Shown here in pieces: positions 53,590-63,996 of a stretch of DNA of 64,000 nucleotides; positions within the stretch are counted from its first letter, which is position 1, and each line of letters opens with the position of its first letter. A program made the position numbers and the translations under genes. The notes under the pieces were generated by a model, which searched no databases, was not told where the DNA came from, and saw nothing but the letters and a program-made list of their open reading frames with translations. Source of the stretch: Aphrocallistes beatrix (lineage: Eukaryota; Porifera; Hexactinellida; Sceptrulophora; Aphrocallistidae); NCBI GenBank assembly GCA_963281255.1, contig OY725499.1, forward strand, positions 558,001 through 622,000, in the 5' to 3' direction.

Positions 53590-54620
53590 TGAGTAACAAC
53601 ATTACGTAACAGGATAGATAAATGTGTGCAGTAGTCTCGGTCTTCCCTAGGGGGATATACTTTCAGTTTGAGTTGATAGCTAGATTCTCCTTTGGCTAAA
53701 ATCTATTCGAATCGTTACGGATAGTGATACATAACAAGGTTTGTCCTCTACTTACGTTAGGGACTAAATTGCATTGTATACAAAGTGTTAAGTTCGAGTA
53801 AAAGGATATTTCCTGAATTAAGATCATGTTCAAATTAAGTTTATATGATAAACTACCACTTTTGAGAGATTTTTGGATTTTGAGACAAAAGTCCTTGATT
53901 CTTGAATTATACGTCACAAAACTCTTTTTGTTCCGACATAACGACACATTTCAAGTCATTTCCTATGGAAAATTTGAGTCTCATTCTGCTTCAGAAATAA
54001 AAGATTTCAAGCTAATTTCTTCGGAATATTACACAATTAATGACCAGTGCTGCCATATGGATTGCTTATCATGTTGATGCCACATACTTTCGAATGTCCA
54101 TGCCTTACAGCACTAAATGTTGCCAAGTTTTTGCCAAAATTCAAATGTTCATGCCAAGTTCATAACAAATCAAAGAAATATTTTGCCATGTTTATGTCAA
54201 AAATAAAAAGTTCATGCCAAGTTCATGCTAAAAGTCAAATGTTATTGCCATATTTAAGACACAAGCAAAAGTTCAATGCCAAAGTTCTTGCTTTATGCCA
54301 TGTTCATACCACAACTCAAAATTTCCTGAAAACGGTTAAATCTATGAAGTTTGTTATTAGCAACGGATAATTTATAAACTCACTACTTAAAGGGGAGGAG
54401 TACATGTGAGTATATATTTATTTAACCCAATGCTAGACTATAAGAGGGTAGGCAGCACGTCATGCTGTTGCTCGAGGGAAGTACAGAATATCTCTATATA
54501 TTGTGAACTCTCTTGACTAAGAGTATTGTGACATTTATAATTATCTGAAAATTTTCAAAATGACACTAACTGCCAGTGAGAAATATGGACACATTATTAT
54601 AAATTTGTGATAGTCTGTCT
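53590..54620. other. intergenic region, no gene supported
   Basis: A loose repetition of AAGTTCATGCCA-type words at 54100-54310 (about 25-35 bp apart) looks like a degenerate minisatellite; the ORF over it (54047-54370) is a by-product. Nothing else is recognised. Confidence 0.4.
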
Positions 54621-54627
54621 TTGTGTG

Positions 54628-55227
54628 ATGCTTGGCATACTTATACTTTTACTCATGATTTATTGGTTGGGATGGACTATAGTGGATTGCTGGAGGAAGA
54701 GGAAAACTGCAAGATTCCAAGGGTGAGTGGTTCCTTATGACATAGTAATGTAATTATTCTAAATCATGCATATACTCAAGTTTGTAAGAAACAATTGACT
54801 AAATTTAAAAAACTACGATAAAGTGTTTACTTTCCCCCAATTTAGTGAATGCAATCCTCGTTCTCCAAAAACATGTTCATAATAACCTTATTTAATTTGG
54901 ATAAATGCAATTTATTTAGAAGTGCCTCAAATTAGCATCGAAAGCCTGTTGGCTATCATCTTGGAAAGCCAAAATATAAATTTGGCCCTTAAGGTTTTCC
55001 ATGAATCAACTTCAGGCGAACAATTAGCTTATATCATGGAAAAAACAACTGTTAAGTTCTTGAAATCATGTTTGTTCAATGTGAATTGGGTAGAGAAGAA
55101 TAGCCATTTTAACGACGATGTATCTGCACCCTTAGCAGAAGTTTTAAAACTTTATTCTGGCTCTTCCCATACTGATCTTATTCATTTGGCATGTGCTACT
55201 CTGGAATTAGAACATTGTATACTTTGA
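54628..55227 (+). CDS. unassigned small gene, possibly two exons
   Basis: 54920-55227 encodes a helical protein piece (VPQISIESLLAIILESQNIN, then LAYIMEKTTVKFLKSC, ending LACATLELEHCIL) after an acceptor TTTATTTAG. Upstream, ATG at 54628 opens a 31-codon stretch with a strong hydrophobic segment (MLGILILLLMIYWLGW, then basic RKRK), like a signal anchor, ending at donor GTGAGT (54723). However, the phases of this donor and acceptor do not agree by one base, so the join is unproven. No family recognised. Confidence 0.3.
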
Positions 55228-55354
55228 GGAATTTTGCACATGCAGTACGTCACTGTTTGACATTCTACCAAAGCGTTTTTCACTGTATTCAACTGTTCAT
55301 TATCTAATAAAGTTAAGACCTCTATATAATGCACTACCGTAGTATTGAAACGTG

Positions 55355-55964
55355 ATAATAGTCAACTAAACTTCTAAATTCACAAACTATAGAGTTATGC
55401 GACAATTTAGTGTTTTGGTCACATTCTTAAAATCAACCTAAAACTCGTTGAATTTAGAAGTTCAAGTTGTATTATCACTTAATAGAAAGTAATCTATTGC
55501 TTATCAAACACGATCAAATTTGATGATCTAGTTACTACGATCTAGTTACTACAGTTTGCACGAAATGGCCCAAACTGACCAAAAAGCTTTACCATAGCAA
55601 CGTAGGAATGTAACAACATTTCATTGAAAAATTCAAAATTTTTCAAATCAACTCGTACTAATCTTGGTTCTACACAAAAATCACACCTTAATACCATTTA
55701 AAAATAGGGTTAAAACAGCTTAGAAAATCGCTAAAATTGTCCTTAGAATGACCTGTTGCGCAATGCTATGATGACTAATCGAAATTTTTCCAACGGATAC
55801 ATCTACTTTGATACCATGTTTATATATGCTGGTAATACATTCTTAATGCCTATTCTGCATGGTTAATGATTTTAGGCTATTCGTGTATTAATCCATTCGG
55901 CTACTACTTCATCCCTAGTCCATAATTTTCAGTCTACTGTGAGGCATTATTAGAATAGGCTATG
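55355..55964. mobile_element. half copy of the 3028-4092 fold-back element
   Basis: The spacer and right arm match 3500-4092 closely (GCGACAATTTAGTGTTTTGG, CCATAGCAACGTAGGAATGT, CTGTGAGGCATTATTAGA), ending at GGCTATG. The left arm is missing. Confidence 0.75.
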
Positions 55965-56041
55965 GCTTATCCTTACTATTAAAACTCGATTCATGGTTTG
56001 TGTATATACGTATATACAAGTACTATATATATATATATATA

Positions 56042-56497
56042 CACTGCCTGAACAAAAGTATTCGTACACCCCATAATTCCCCATACAAATAGTTATAATG
56101 GTGATTTATTTAGCGAGTCAACGTATTTTATTGGAAAGAGATACACTTAATTGGACTTCAAATTCGAATTACCCACTTTATAAGCTTTTAACCTAATTAC
56201 TCTCCTTCAAAATTAAGTATCTTCGGCATTTGCTACCCTACACCACATATCACGAGTTATCACCATTGTAGATGATGGCATAAATGGTACGAGGTGGCAC
56301 AGTCTGAGAATATTTAACCTTGTGGGAGATTAATTGAGTGGAAAGATCATAAAATGAGTACAGTAATTCGAATTTGAAGTTAAATTAAGCGTATCTCTCA
56401 CCAATTAAATATCTTGACTCGCTAAATAAATCAGTATTACGTATAACTATTTGTATGGGAAATTATGGGGTGTACGAATACTTTTGTTCAGGCAGTG
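56042..56497. mobile_element. Tc1-type MITE inserted in a TA repeat
   Basis: The inverted ends CACTGCCTGAACAAAAGTAT and ATACTTTTGTTCAGGCAGTG are each flanked by TA in a (TA)n tract. The ends are typical of Tc1-like elements. The interior has no transposase. A lone right end of this family is at 26150-26188. Confidence 0.85.
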
Positions 56498-56509
56498 TAT
56501 ATATACTAT

Positions 56510-56740
56510 ATATATATCTGTAACGAATTGATTGAAGAAACTACCCAACACAAAAAGCTAATTTTTGGCATGTGAGAGTCTTTTGGCTATGGCTCCAGTA
56601 AGTTCTGAGCTCAGAGCAAAATCTCGACTCATCATGGAATTATGACGTCATTGTCACATTTTTAAAAGTTAAGCAATATAGTTATTCGAGCATAACTCTG
56701 CCATTTTAGGTGATAGAAGGCTAAAAATTTAATAGAATGT
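56510..56740 (-). repeat. inverted copy of the 4130-4310 repeat
   Basis: The words ACGAATTGATTGAAGAAACT, GGCATGTGAGAGTCTTTTG and CATAACTCTGCCATTTTAGG are complementary to 4130-4318, linking the two repeat-rich regions. Confidence 0.6.
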
Positions 56741-56795
56741 GCATATTAATAGCTCTCACGTCTCATGATCTCATGATAAAACGGATAAAACGAAA

Positions 56796-57130
56796 TTCAC
56801 TTTGCTCTTATAACAAGGTTTCCGCCATAAAATGCCTAGCTTCGCTCTCATTTGGCAACATTCCTACCTCAAAATGTCACTGTACCCCCCACAGGGACCA
56901 GAAAATGCCTCAGATCACTTTGAATTTCAATTTGTTCCTCACTCAAAAGGCTTCCTTTCACTTTGCTCTTATAACAAGGTTTCCGCCATAAAATGCCTAG
57001 CTTCGCTCTCATTTGGCAACATTCCTACCTCAAAATGTCACTGTACCCCCCCACAGGGACCAGAAAATGCCTCAGATCACTTTGAATTTCAATTTGTTCC
57101 TCACTCAAAAGGCTTCCTTTCACTTTGCTC
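56796..57130. repeat. tandem duplication, unit about 161 bp
   Basis: TTCACTTTGCTCTTATAACA begins each unit at 56796 and 56957, and a third unit starts near 57118 but diverges after TTATAA. The two full copies are almost identical apart from one extra C, so the duplication is recent. ORFs across it are by-products. Confidence 0.9.
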
Positions 57131-57335
57131 TTATAAGTTTTATCATTATGATAAAACTCTCATCCAAATATGATGACTCATAACTCTGTTATGACGTCAT
57201 CATTACTCATCAAAAATTTTAAAAGTTGACTAATTTGGTGATTTTTCGTGTGATATTGATTATAACAATTGGACAGACATATTTAGAGATGTTTTCTCAT
57301 TTATAATTAACCATTGAGACCCCAGTCGCCCAAAG

Positions 57336-57450
57336 GGTGCCTCCCGCGGGCACAGTCTCCACCAGCCGCGCAGCGAAAAAAAGCGAAGCGCGCTTGTCTT
57401 ATATATTAAAAGCTAGGATTTTTTGTTTGTCCGAACTGATTGAAGAATTG
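57336..57450 (+). mobile_element. possible Helitron boundary
   Basis: A GC-rich stretch ending AGCGAAGCGCGCTTG (containing the palindrome AAGCGCGCTT) is followed directly by TCTTATATATTAAAAGCTAG and then TTTTTTGTTTGTCCG, which resembles Helitron 5' ends (TCTATATAT...TTTGTCTGTCC). No Rep/helicase gene is present. Confidence 0.35.
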
Positions 57451-57835
57451 GCAAGTTGTAGAGATACGAGAATTGGCATGTAGGTGTCAAATGATGAATC
57501 TAGAATTAAGTTCGAAGATCTGAGCGAAATTTTCACACCTCTGCAAAAAAAATGGAAATCATTTTTTCACACCTTTTCTATACAATACTATGTACGGTTT
57601 CACTCTCACAATAGAATAAATTGTACGATACTATTGTAGGCTGTCATTGTTATTAATGCTTCAAAGCAGGTCCGTGGAGAGGGGGGGTACTTGGGTTAGA
57701 ACAGGAGGGCCCGGAGGCAGTGGGGGCCCGAAGCAGAGGGGCTAGAAATTCAAATTGATAGTTTCCAACAACAAATAATTATAACGAAGTAAAGAAGGAA
57801 ACAGAAAAGTAAACAAAATTCAATCATCAAAATGT

Positions 57836-60800
57836 TCAAAATCTTTCATATTCATCCTGAATTGTAACTTCAAGAGTTATAGAATATAGCTTTGCCGTTT
57901 GTTCAAGAAGTTGGAAGGGTTCGGGGTTTGGTTTATAAAGGTTATTATGATACAAGTTTAGTGTCTTCAGCTGTAGTAGAGTCGGTATGAGGTGTGTGAG
58001 AGGATCGCAATAGTTGGAATTAAGTTTACAATATCTTAATCCTAAGTACTGGATAGTAGGATGGTAGATGAGTCCTCTATACATGTGTAACAACACAATT
58101 TCATCTAGTCGGACTCTATCTAGTTCCAAATCGACTAAAGATATGAGTCTACTCACTGCTGTACCGAGGAGAGTGACATCATCATGTTGTAGTAGTGTAG
58201 TGTGGCTTAGTCGAATACGTACTAAGTTGATACATATGCTTATTGTCCTGAAGAACTCATCCCAACGAATTGGTCCAACTTTGTCTAAATTAGACAACTC
58301 CAATCCTCTCAGAGTGTGTTTGTTAGTATTCAGGAGTCGTAGTAGATCTTCATGTACGGTGACTTCAGGTGCAGAGGAGGGATCTAGGCGTAGGTATGTG
58401 AGTCTGGATAGATTGCAGAGGTGAGGTAGTAGTGAGTATGTATCTCCTCCTTTCAATGCTAGCTCCAGTAGATTGGAGAGTAGAGGGAATTGTGTTCGTA
58501 ATTCCTGCTCATATCCTTCAATCTGATAGAGATGTATACCGGTGAGCTGTGTCTCCGCAGGGAGGATAGAACTGGTATGGCTGGACCACAATTTAATTTT
58601 TCGAAAGAACTTCTTTGGTCGTTCCTGCTCAGATTTGAGAAGTGGAATCAAAGTTTGGTATTCATTGGAGTCTCTGGGATAAAAGTACAAGTTATCAATT
58701 GACTTCAATTGATTCCCTATTTGCTTTAGAAATTTATGCGGGAATTCTGTATAATGGAAATACAAACTCGTGGATAGTTTGAGAATTTGAAGATTGGACA
58801 CGGAAACAGCTGAGTCACTGTCTGTGAGTTCACCCCCTTGAAGTTTCAAACTAAGCTTAGTTTCAGGAGGTAGCTGAATCTCTTCTAGGACTTCACTGTA
58901 AGAAGAGAGAGTGGAAAAATCTCTATGAAAGAATGGAAAGTGGCTGAAATCCAACTTCACTGCTAAGTAGCTCAGGGAACAAGTATGCAGATGCTCCAGT
59001 AATGATTTGAACTGAGACGGAGAGACGTAGCATGTATCGAAATATATTAGTTGTATGGAAGGGAGGAGACGTAGTGACTTTAAGAAACACTTCCACTCGT
59101 TAGGAGAAATGGAATCAACAAAATAGAAGTATAGCGACTCAGGAAGGAAACGACGGAATTTAATAAATGATTTTAAAACCGATTTAGAGTCGCATTCAAA
59201 AAGCATTTCAGACAAAACTAAGAAATCTCGAGTTAATTCCTTACAGCCCGAATATTCGAGAAATTGGCAATTAGAACGAAAAGAGTAGAGTGGTTCTTGT
59301 TTATAGTGGAGTTGCCACACCATTGGCATCTGGATCATGTCAACTGTCTTGGTTGGAAGGAATTTGTACAGGATGGAGAGAATTAGGTCCGCATTGTCGG
59401 ACAATAAACCACACACAAACCTCACCACCATCTTAAACACTGAAAAGTTGTCATCGGAGTTGACAATGTAGCGAGTGCTTAGGCATTGGTCCCTCCATGA
59501 ACAATTGCGCAACCAGTTGGCACCGACAAACTCTTGGATGGTCAGGTGGGAAAAACACCACACACGGACCACTTTGCCATGAGGGAGCATCTTAATGTGC
59601 TCTTCCGCCAGGCCCAAGCACTGGCATGCCTGATCTACGCCGTCCACTTTAAGGAGGATATCCTTCGTGGAGGTCAGTTCTCGACTGGACACTCCGAGAT
59701 AGGCTACCTCGCCGACGCGATGCAGACAATCCACTACATCTGGATGCATTTGGGGAAACAACTGTTTCTTGGCAAGGTGCTTCAAGTTCATTCTTGAGAG
59801 TTGTCGCCTGATGAGGTAGCTGATCAACTCTGTGTAGAGGAGTGTGAGAGTGAAGGCGCTCACATTATCATTTTCACGAACAAGAGCTGCGAATAATGAC
59901 GCGTTTACTGGCACGAGAGAGAGCTGGTTTATATCGTCATGGAGGTGGATTAAATACTTCAACTGATCCAGTTTCTCCTGTTCTGGAAGTTGGATGCGGA
60001 AGTAGAGGTCTCGGTTCTCAGGAGAGAATCCAAGGACCTGATAAAAGCGGTCGATGCTGAGTTGGAAGTTGGAAGAAATGTTCGTATAAGCACCTGGACG
60101 GCTCGTCACGAGGATGGTGGATGATCTTAGGACTTTTCTCGTGAGGAGAAGGAAGAGGAGAGTTTGTTCGAATGGAACTTCTTTGGTGTACTCATCTAGA
60201 CTGTCAATGATAATGAGAAGTCCTTCACCGTCTGACTCGACGAGATGTTTCGCGAGGTCAGAACGCCAGCTGGCATCGACTGGCATGGATAAGCAGAGCC
60301 AGTTTTGTATGAATTCCGTATTGATGCCAACAGACACTTTCTTGCTCTGTTCCATTTGGTGCCATTCTGCGTTCCGACAAGGAATGGAAACAGCGAAGGA
60401 GAATTGTGGAAGTTTGTTTTGGCCGAATAGAAGGCCTATCCTATGGCAAAGAAATGTCTTGCCGCAGCCAGGATTCCCGATGAGGCACCAGATTTCAGGA
60501 TTTGAGGGAAAATATTCGTGTAATTCGTGGTCGAAATCGACAGGCGTGAAGTCGATTTGTTTGCTGGCGATTTTACGCATAAATTCGATTTCATTGTAGG
60601 TAGTCTCGTCCTCTGCATTCACTAATCTGGGCTTCTCTTTGATAATCGTCAGAGGAACGAATACGGATTCGAGATCTACCTTTTCTTCGTCATCTAGCAT
60701 TTGTTGCACTTCCTTATTCTGAAGTTCTAGGTATTTCATGAGGGAAACATTCCATTTAGCAATATATTTCTCGACAACATAAAGATGCTTTGCGAAATCT

Positions 60801-61339
60801 GACACTAGGGAAGGATTTTCAGTAAAAAACTGTTGATGTTTTTGAACAATATTTGCAACATCTTCACGTTTAATAGTTGACAATAGTTTAGCTAATGGAG
60901 TTAGGTCAGTGGTGATATACTGATTCTGGAGGAGTAATTCCAATTTGGCATCAAATGGCAGGGACACATTAATAGTGGGACTCAGTAGTTTAATTCGATG
61001 CCAGTCTTTGTCAGTGAGTTCGTTTTGCAAAACTGATATGAGACTTTGGACGGAAATTTCCTTTTCTCGTTCAATGGAAGATCCTGAAGCTAACCATGGA
61101 TACTTCTGGGCTATTTCCAACAGGTCGTATCTTCCTATTGCTTTCATTCCATCGTAGAACAGAGATGGATCATGTTCACCCCAGTCTTGCAACGTGGATA
61201 GAAGCGTTGTACCATCAGTAACCTTGTCAGCGAATGCGGCTGGTATTTCCAGTAATGGTGTCAGTTTCTGGACATTATCAGATGACAGCTGGTCACTAAT
61301 CTCGATAAGGTCTGATAATTCTTCAAGATTTTTTGCCAT
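57836..61339 (-). CDS. NLR3: tandem death-effector-like domains, NACHT ATPase, leucine-rich repeats (1167 aa)
   Basis: Single-exon NLR. DED-like 1 (ELSDLIEISDQLSSDNVQKL, FYDGMKAIGRYDLLEIAQKY) and DED-like 2 (SLISVLQNELTDKDWHRIKL, KLLSTIKREDVANIV) are clearly diverged from NLR1 and NLR2. From IAKWNVSLMKYLELQNKEVQ onward the protein is nearly identical to NLR2: FVPLTI, Walker A GNPGCGKT (residues 288-295), LLIIIDSLDEY, VTSRPGAY, FSHLTIQEF. LRRs run from about 705 to 1150 (LTGIHLYQIEGYEQELRTQF, LKTLNLYHNNLYKP). The start is the ATG at 61339-61337, 10 bases after the acceptor CATTTTTTAG; the longer frame upstream is intronic. The frame is intact. The 3' flank (CAACAACAAATA, AACGAAGTAAA) is shared with NLR2. 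Confidence 0.88.
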   Translation of the reverse strand: MAKNLEELSDLIEISDQLSSDNVQKLTPLLEIPAAFADKVTDGTTLLSTLQDWGEHDPSLFYDGMKAIGRYDLLEIAQKYPWLASGSSIEREKEISVQSLISVLQNELTDKDWHRIKLLSPTINVSLPFDAKLELLLQNQYITTDLTPLAKLLSTIKREDVANIVQKHQQFFTENPSLVSDFAKHLYVVEKYIAKWNVSLMKYLELQNKEVQQMLDDEEKVDLESVFVPLTIIKEKPRLVNAEDETTYNEIEFMRKIASKQIDFTPVDFDHELHEYFPSNPEIWCLIGNPGCGKTFLCHRIGLLFGQNKLPQFSFAVSIPCRNAEWHQMEQSKKVSVGINTEFIQNWLCLSMPVDASWRSDLAKHLVESDGEGLLIIIDSLDEYTKEVPFEQTLLFLLLTRKVLRSSTILVTSRPGAYTNISSNFQLSIDRFYQVLGFSPENRDLYFRIQLPEQEKLDQLKYLIHLHDDINQLSLVPVNASLFAALVRENDNVSAFTLTLLYTELISYLIRRQLSRMNLKHLAKKQLFPQMHPDVVDCLHRVGEVAYLGVSSRELTSTKDILLKVDGVDQACQCLGLAEEHIKMLPHGKVVRVWCFSHLTIQEFVGANWLRNCSWRDQCLSTRYIVNSDDNFSVFKMVVRFVCGLLSDNADLILSILYKFLPTKTVDMIQMPMVWQLHYKQEPLYSFRSNCQFLEYSGCKELTRDFLVLSEMLFECDSKSVLKSFIKFRRFLPESLYFYFVDSISPNEWKCFLKSLRLLPSIQLIYFDTCYVSPSQFKSLLEHLHTCSLSYLAVKLDFSHFPFFHRDFSTLSSYSEVLEEIQLPPETKLSLKLQGGELTDSDSAVSVSNLQILKLSTSLYFHYTEFPHKFLKQIGNQLKSIDNLYFYPRDSNEYQTLIPLLKSEQERPKKFFRKIKLWSSHTSSILPAETQLTGIHLYQIEGYEQELRTQFPLLSNLLELALKGGDTYSLLPHLCNLSRLTYLRLDPSSAPEVTVHEDLLRLLNTNKHTLRGLELSNLDKVGPIRWDEFFRTISICINLVRIRLSHTTLLQHDDVTLLGTAVSRLISLVDLELDRVRLDEIVLLHMYRGLIYHPTIQYLGLRYCKLNSNYCDPLTHLIPTLLQLKTLNLYHNNLYKPNPEPFQLLEQTAKLYSITLEVTIQDEYERF

Positions 61340-61591
61340 CTTTGAGACTCTAAAAAATGAATAATCAAAAATCAAAACTATGAAAAAACGAAACAAAATA
61401 TATGCCCCAGGACAGTTGACTCGCTTAGTTGGGACCAGGGGCGGTTCCATGGGGGAGGGAGGGTTGACATCCGGCCATTTGCCCCGAGTTTGATTCTAGA
61501 AGTCGACACAAAATTGCAAAATTGGGATCTATGCTTAATCGGCATAGCATAGACTCCTTTAAGTAAGTAAGTATAGACGTTCAATCTCGGG

Positions 61592-62278
61592 TCCTGGAAC
61601 TTTGGTCCATTGTGTATTATTGATATCTCGTAATCCGCACAAGTTAGACATGGGAAATATATTATTGTCAAATAGGAAGTCGTATTTTTAGAGTCCATTG
61701 GTCATTTTGGCTGCCCTCAACTATGTGTGGAATGTGAATTGTGTGGTTTTTCACACCTGTTTTTTACAGATTTTAGATACATTTGGGAAATTTTCTGACC
61801 TGTTTTAAGCACAATTTAAAGTATTATTAATGTATGATTTTTAAAATAAAAGAGGTAGGAACGGGATAATTCGAAAATTTTAAACTTTTCTAATGGAATG
61901 TTGCTACATTCCAGCGTTGCTATGGAAACATATTTATACCATTTGAGTCTATGTATATCTTGAAAACTGTTACAGTTAGACCCTCGAATTTGACTGTATT
62001 TGATAGATATAATAGGCTACTTTCTATTAGCTCCTAATACATTTTATAGCATAAAATCTTAAAGTCTTCGAGATATGATGCAATTTAACAAATATGATTC
62101 ATAAAAAAACAGGTGTGAAAAAACACACAACTCACATTCCACACATAGTTGAGGTAGGTCATCATGACCAATGGACTTTAAAAATACGACTTCCTATTTG
62201 ACAATAATACATTCCCCATGTCTAACTTGAGCGGATTACGGGATATCAATAATACACAATGAAACCAAGTTCCAGGAT
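61592..62278. mobile_element. fold-back element upstream of NLR3
   Basis: The arms share ATACGACTTCCTATTTGACA (given as its complement on the left), CATTCCACACATAGTTGAGG with its near-complement, and AACAGGTGTGAAAAA with TTTTTCACACCTGTT. Each arm is about 170 bp around a 340-bp centre. Non-coding. Confidence 0.8.
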
Positions 62279-62506
62279 AGTTTTGCTTTCAGAGAATATT
62301 TAAGATTTTGGAGGATAGAAATTTCAAATTTTGCATCCTCGATCATTTAGGACAAACATTTTACTTACAAAATAAGCACAAAGTAAAACGCAAATGTATG
62401 CTGCAGTCTAGTTTTAAACGTTCAATCTGGGGTTTCAAGGGAATAGATTCCGAAAATTGAACTCATCAGTGTTTGTGATTAATATTTAAGTGCTATTCAG
62501 ATATAT

Positions 62507-62607
62507 AAAGTGCTAACGGGACACATAAGATGCTAGTGGGTTATATAAGATGCTAGTAGGACATATAAGTTGCTAGTGGGACATATAACGTTCTAGTTGA
62601 TCATAGA
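62507..62607. repeat. 20-bp minisatellite upstream of NLR3 (about five units)
   Basis: Units such as AGATGCTAGTAGGACATATA and AGTTGCTAGTGGGACATATA match the 20-bp unit upstream of NLR2 and the complement of that upstream of NLR1. Confidence 0.85.
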
Positions 62608-62689
62608 AGGCAGTAAATCTGGTTTTTATATGAAATCAACCTCAAATATTTCATTCTCTAATGTCTCTGGACAATATTTGTCCTCTTTT

Positions 62690-63790
62690 GCTATAGAAAT
62701 AACAATGAAGTGGAAATTTTTGGAAATATCCTTAAAAATCAAAATTGTCAAAATTATTTTTATTGATTACAAAGCAATTGCAGACCTAAAATCAATTTTT
62801 GAATCGCGAAAAAGTAGGAATTTCGCGATTCAATCACAATTTCTAATTCAACCTTAATTTTTTTGCTAGGGCAGTTGTTGCCTCTGAACTCCCAGTCCAT
62901 TCCCCACTAGCATGAATATCCTGATCAAACCATTTCAGAGATAAAACTCAAAATAAATTGACACATTCTCGAAAAAAATCAAAATTCAAAGTGAAAAAAA
63001 ACGTTCAAAGGGTGGTTCAGGTGGACATAAAGTGTCCGCTAGCCGCGAAACGTAAACCTGTTAGTATACAAGCCATCTTGAGCCATGATGAAAACCGGAC
63101 ACAGTGTTGAATTTCGAGGGACATGGCGGGACTCAATAGAAAAGTACTATACATAGAATACAAAAAAGCGGGACTTAATGGGGAAATTGTATGTAATAGC
63201 GGGAAAATTAACTCAATAGAAGAGTGGGAAAAGCGGGACAGTTGGTAAGTATGTGTTAGTATTAATTAACGATTAATATTAACGAATTCAACTCACATGA
63301 GATATGGATAGTCTCGAATAGATTCGTGTAAATTGCACTTGTGTTAGTTTGTATGAGATGAAAATGATTAGATGCGAGATCTTATTCAAATTCTTTTCAC
63401 AATACAAACTCTTATATACTTTAACTCTGCCTACAGTAAGATTCAATTTATTTACATTGTCATATGATATCTTATTAGCAATGACTAAGTATTAAAATGC
63501 TTATGGAGTCAGTTTTTTAGCGATTAATTATTCTGGTGAAAATATTAAAGAAATAAAGAAATTTATAAGAACAAGAATGAAGGTGTGAATTAGATCACGA
63601 TAGAGAACAAAATTGGTTAAAAATCGAATTAGATTTGAGTTTATAGCGTTATCAAATATTAAATTTATAATCAAAATGGATTCTAACTGATTTTCAGTGG
63701 TGGAATTATATCAATAGTAATATAGTACAGTACAAATTGGATGTGTAATGATATTGGATAGTGATATATATTGAACATATAATAATTCAG
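62690..63790 (+). repeat. conserved NLR-upstream block (copy 3)
   Basis: It runs parallel to 47990-49120 with the same order of words (ATTTCGCGATTCAA near 62820, GTGTCCGCTAGCC near 63030, CAACTCACATGAGATATGGA near 63288). It lies upstream of NLR3 beyond the minisatellite. Confidence 0.8.
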
Positions 63791-63826
63791 TTAAAATTTC
63801 GTGCTACCATGCATTATCACTACATA

Positions 63827-63996
63827 CAGGCGATTCCGCTTATTCTGGACACTTTGGTCCCAGAAATTTTGCCCCGATTAAACAGAGTTCCCAATTAACC
63901 GATGAAATTTAGTATTAGCTTCTATGTATAGGAACAATTCTGTTCCTGGAGACCTGTCACAATTAAATGGTTGTCTCGAGTAAGCGGAGTTGACTG
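63827..63996. mobile_element. pogo-like MITE in the NLR upstream block (copy 3)
   Basis: CAGGCGATTCCGCTTATTCT at the left and AGTAAGCGGAGTTGACTG at the right are imperfect inverted ends flanked by TA (63825-63826 and 63997-63998). It occupies the same relative place as the element at 49239. Confidence 0.8.

Noticed and set aside
56737..57173. ORFs of 84 and 113 aa with internal repeats
   Set aside because: They are translations of a recent 161-bp tandem DNA duplication and resemble no protein.
61340..61450. Upstream extension of NLR3 giving a hydrophobic N-terminus (LFRFFIVLIFDYSFF)
   Set aside because: The splice acceptor CATTTTTTAG lies between it and the conserved ATG, and NLR1, NLR2 and NLR4 lack any such segment. 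It is intron sequence, not a signal peptide.
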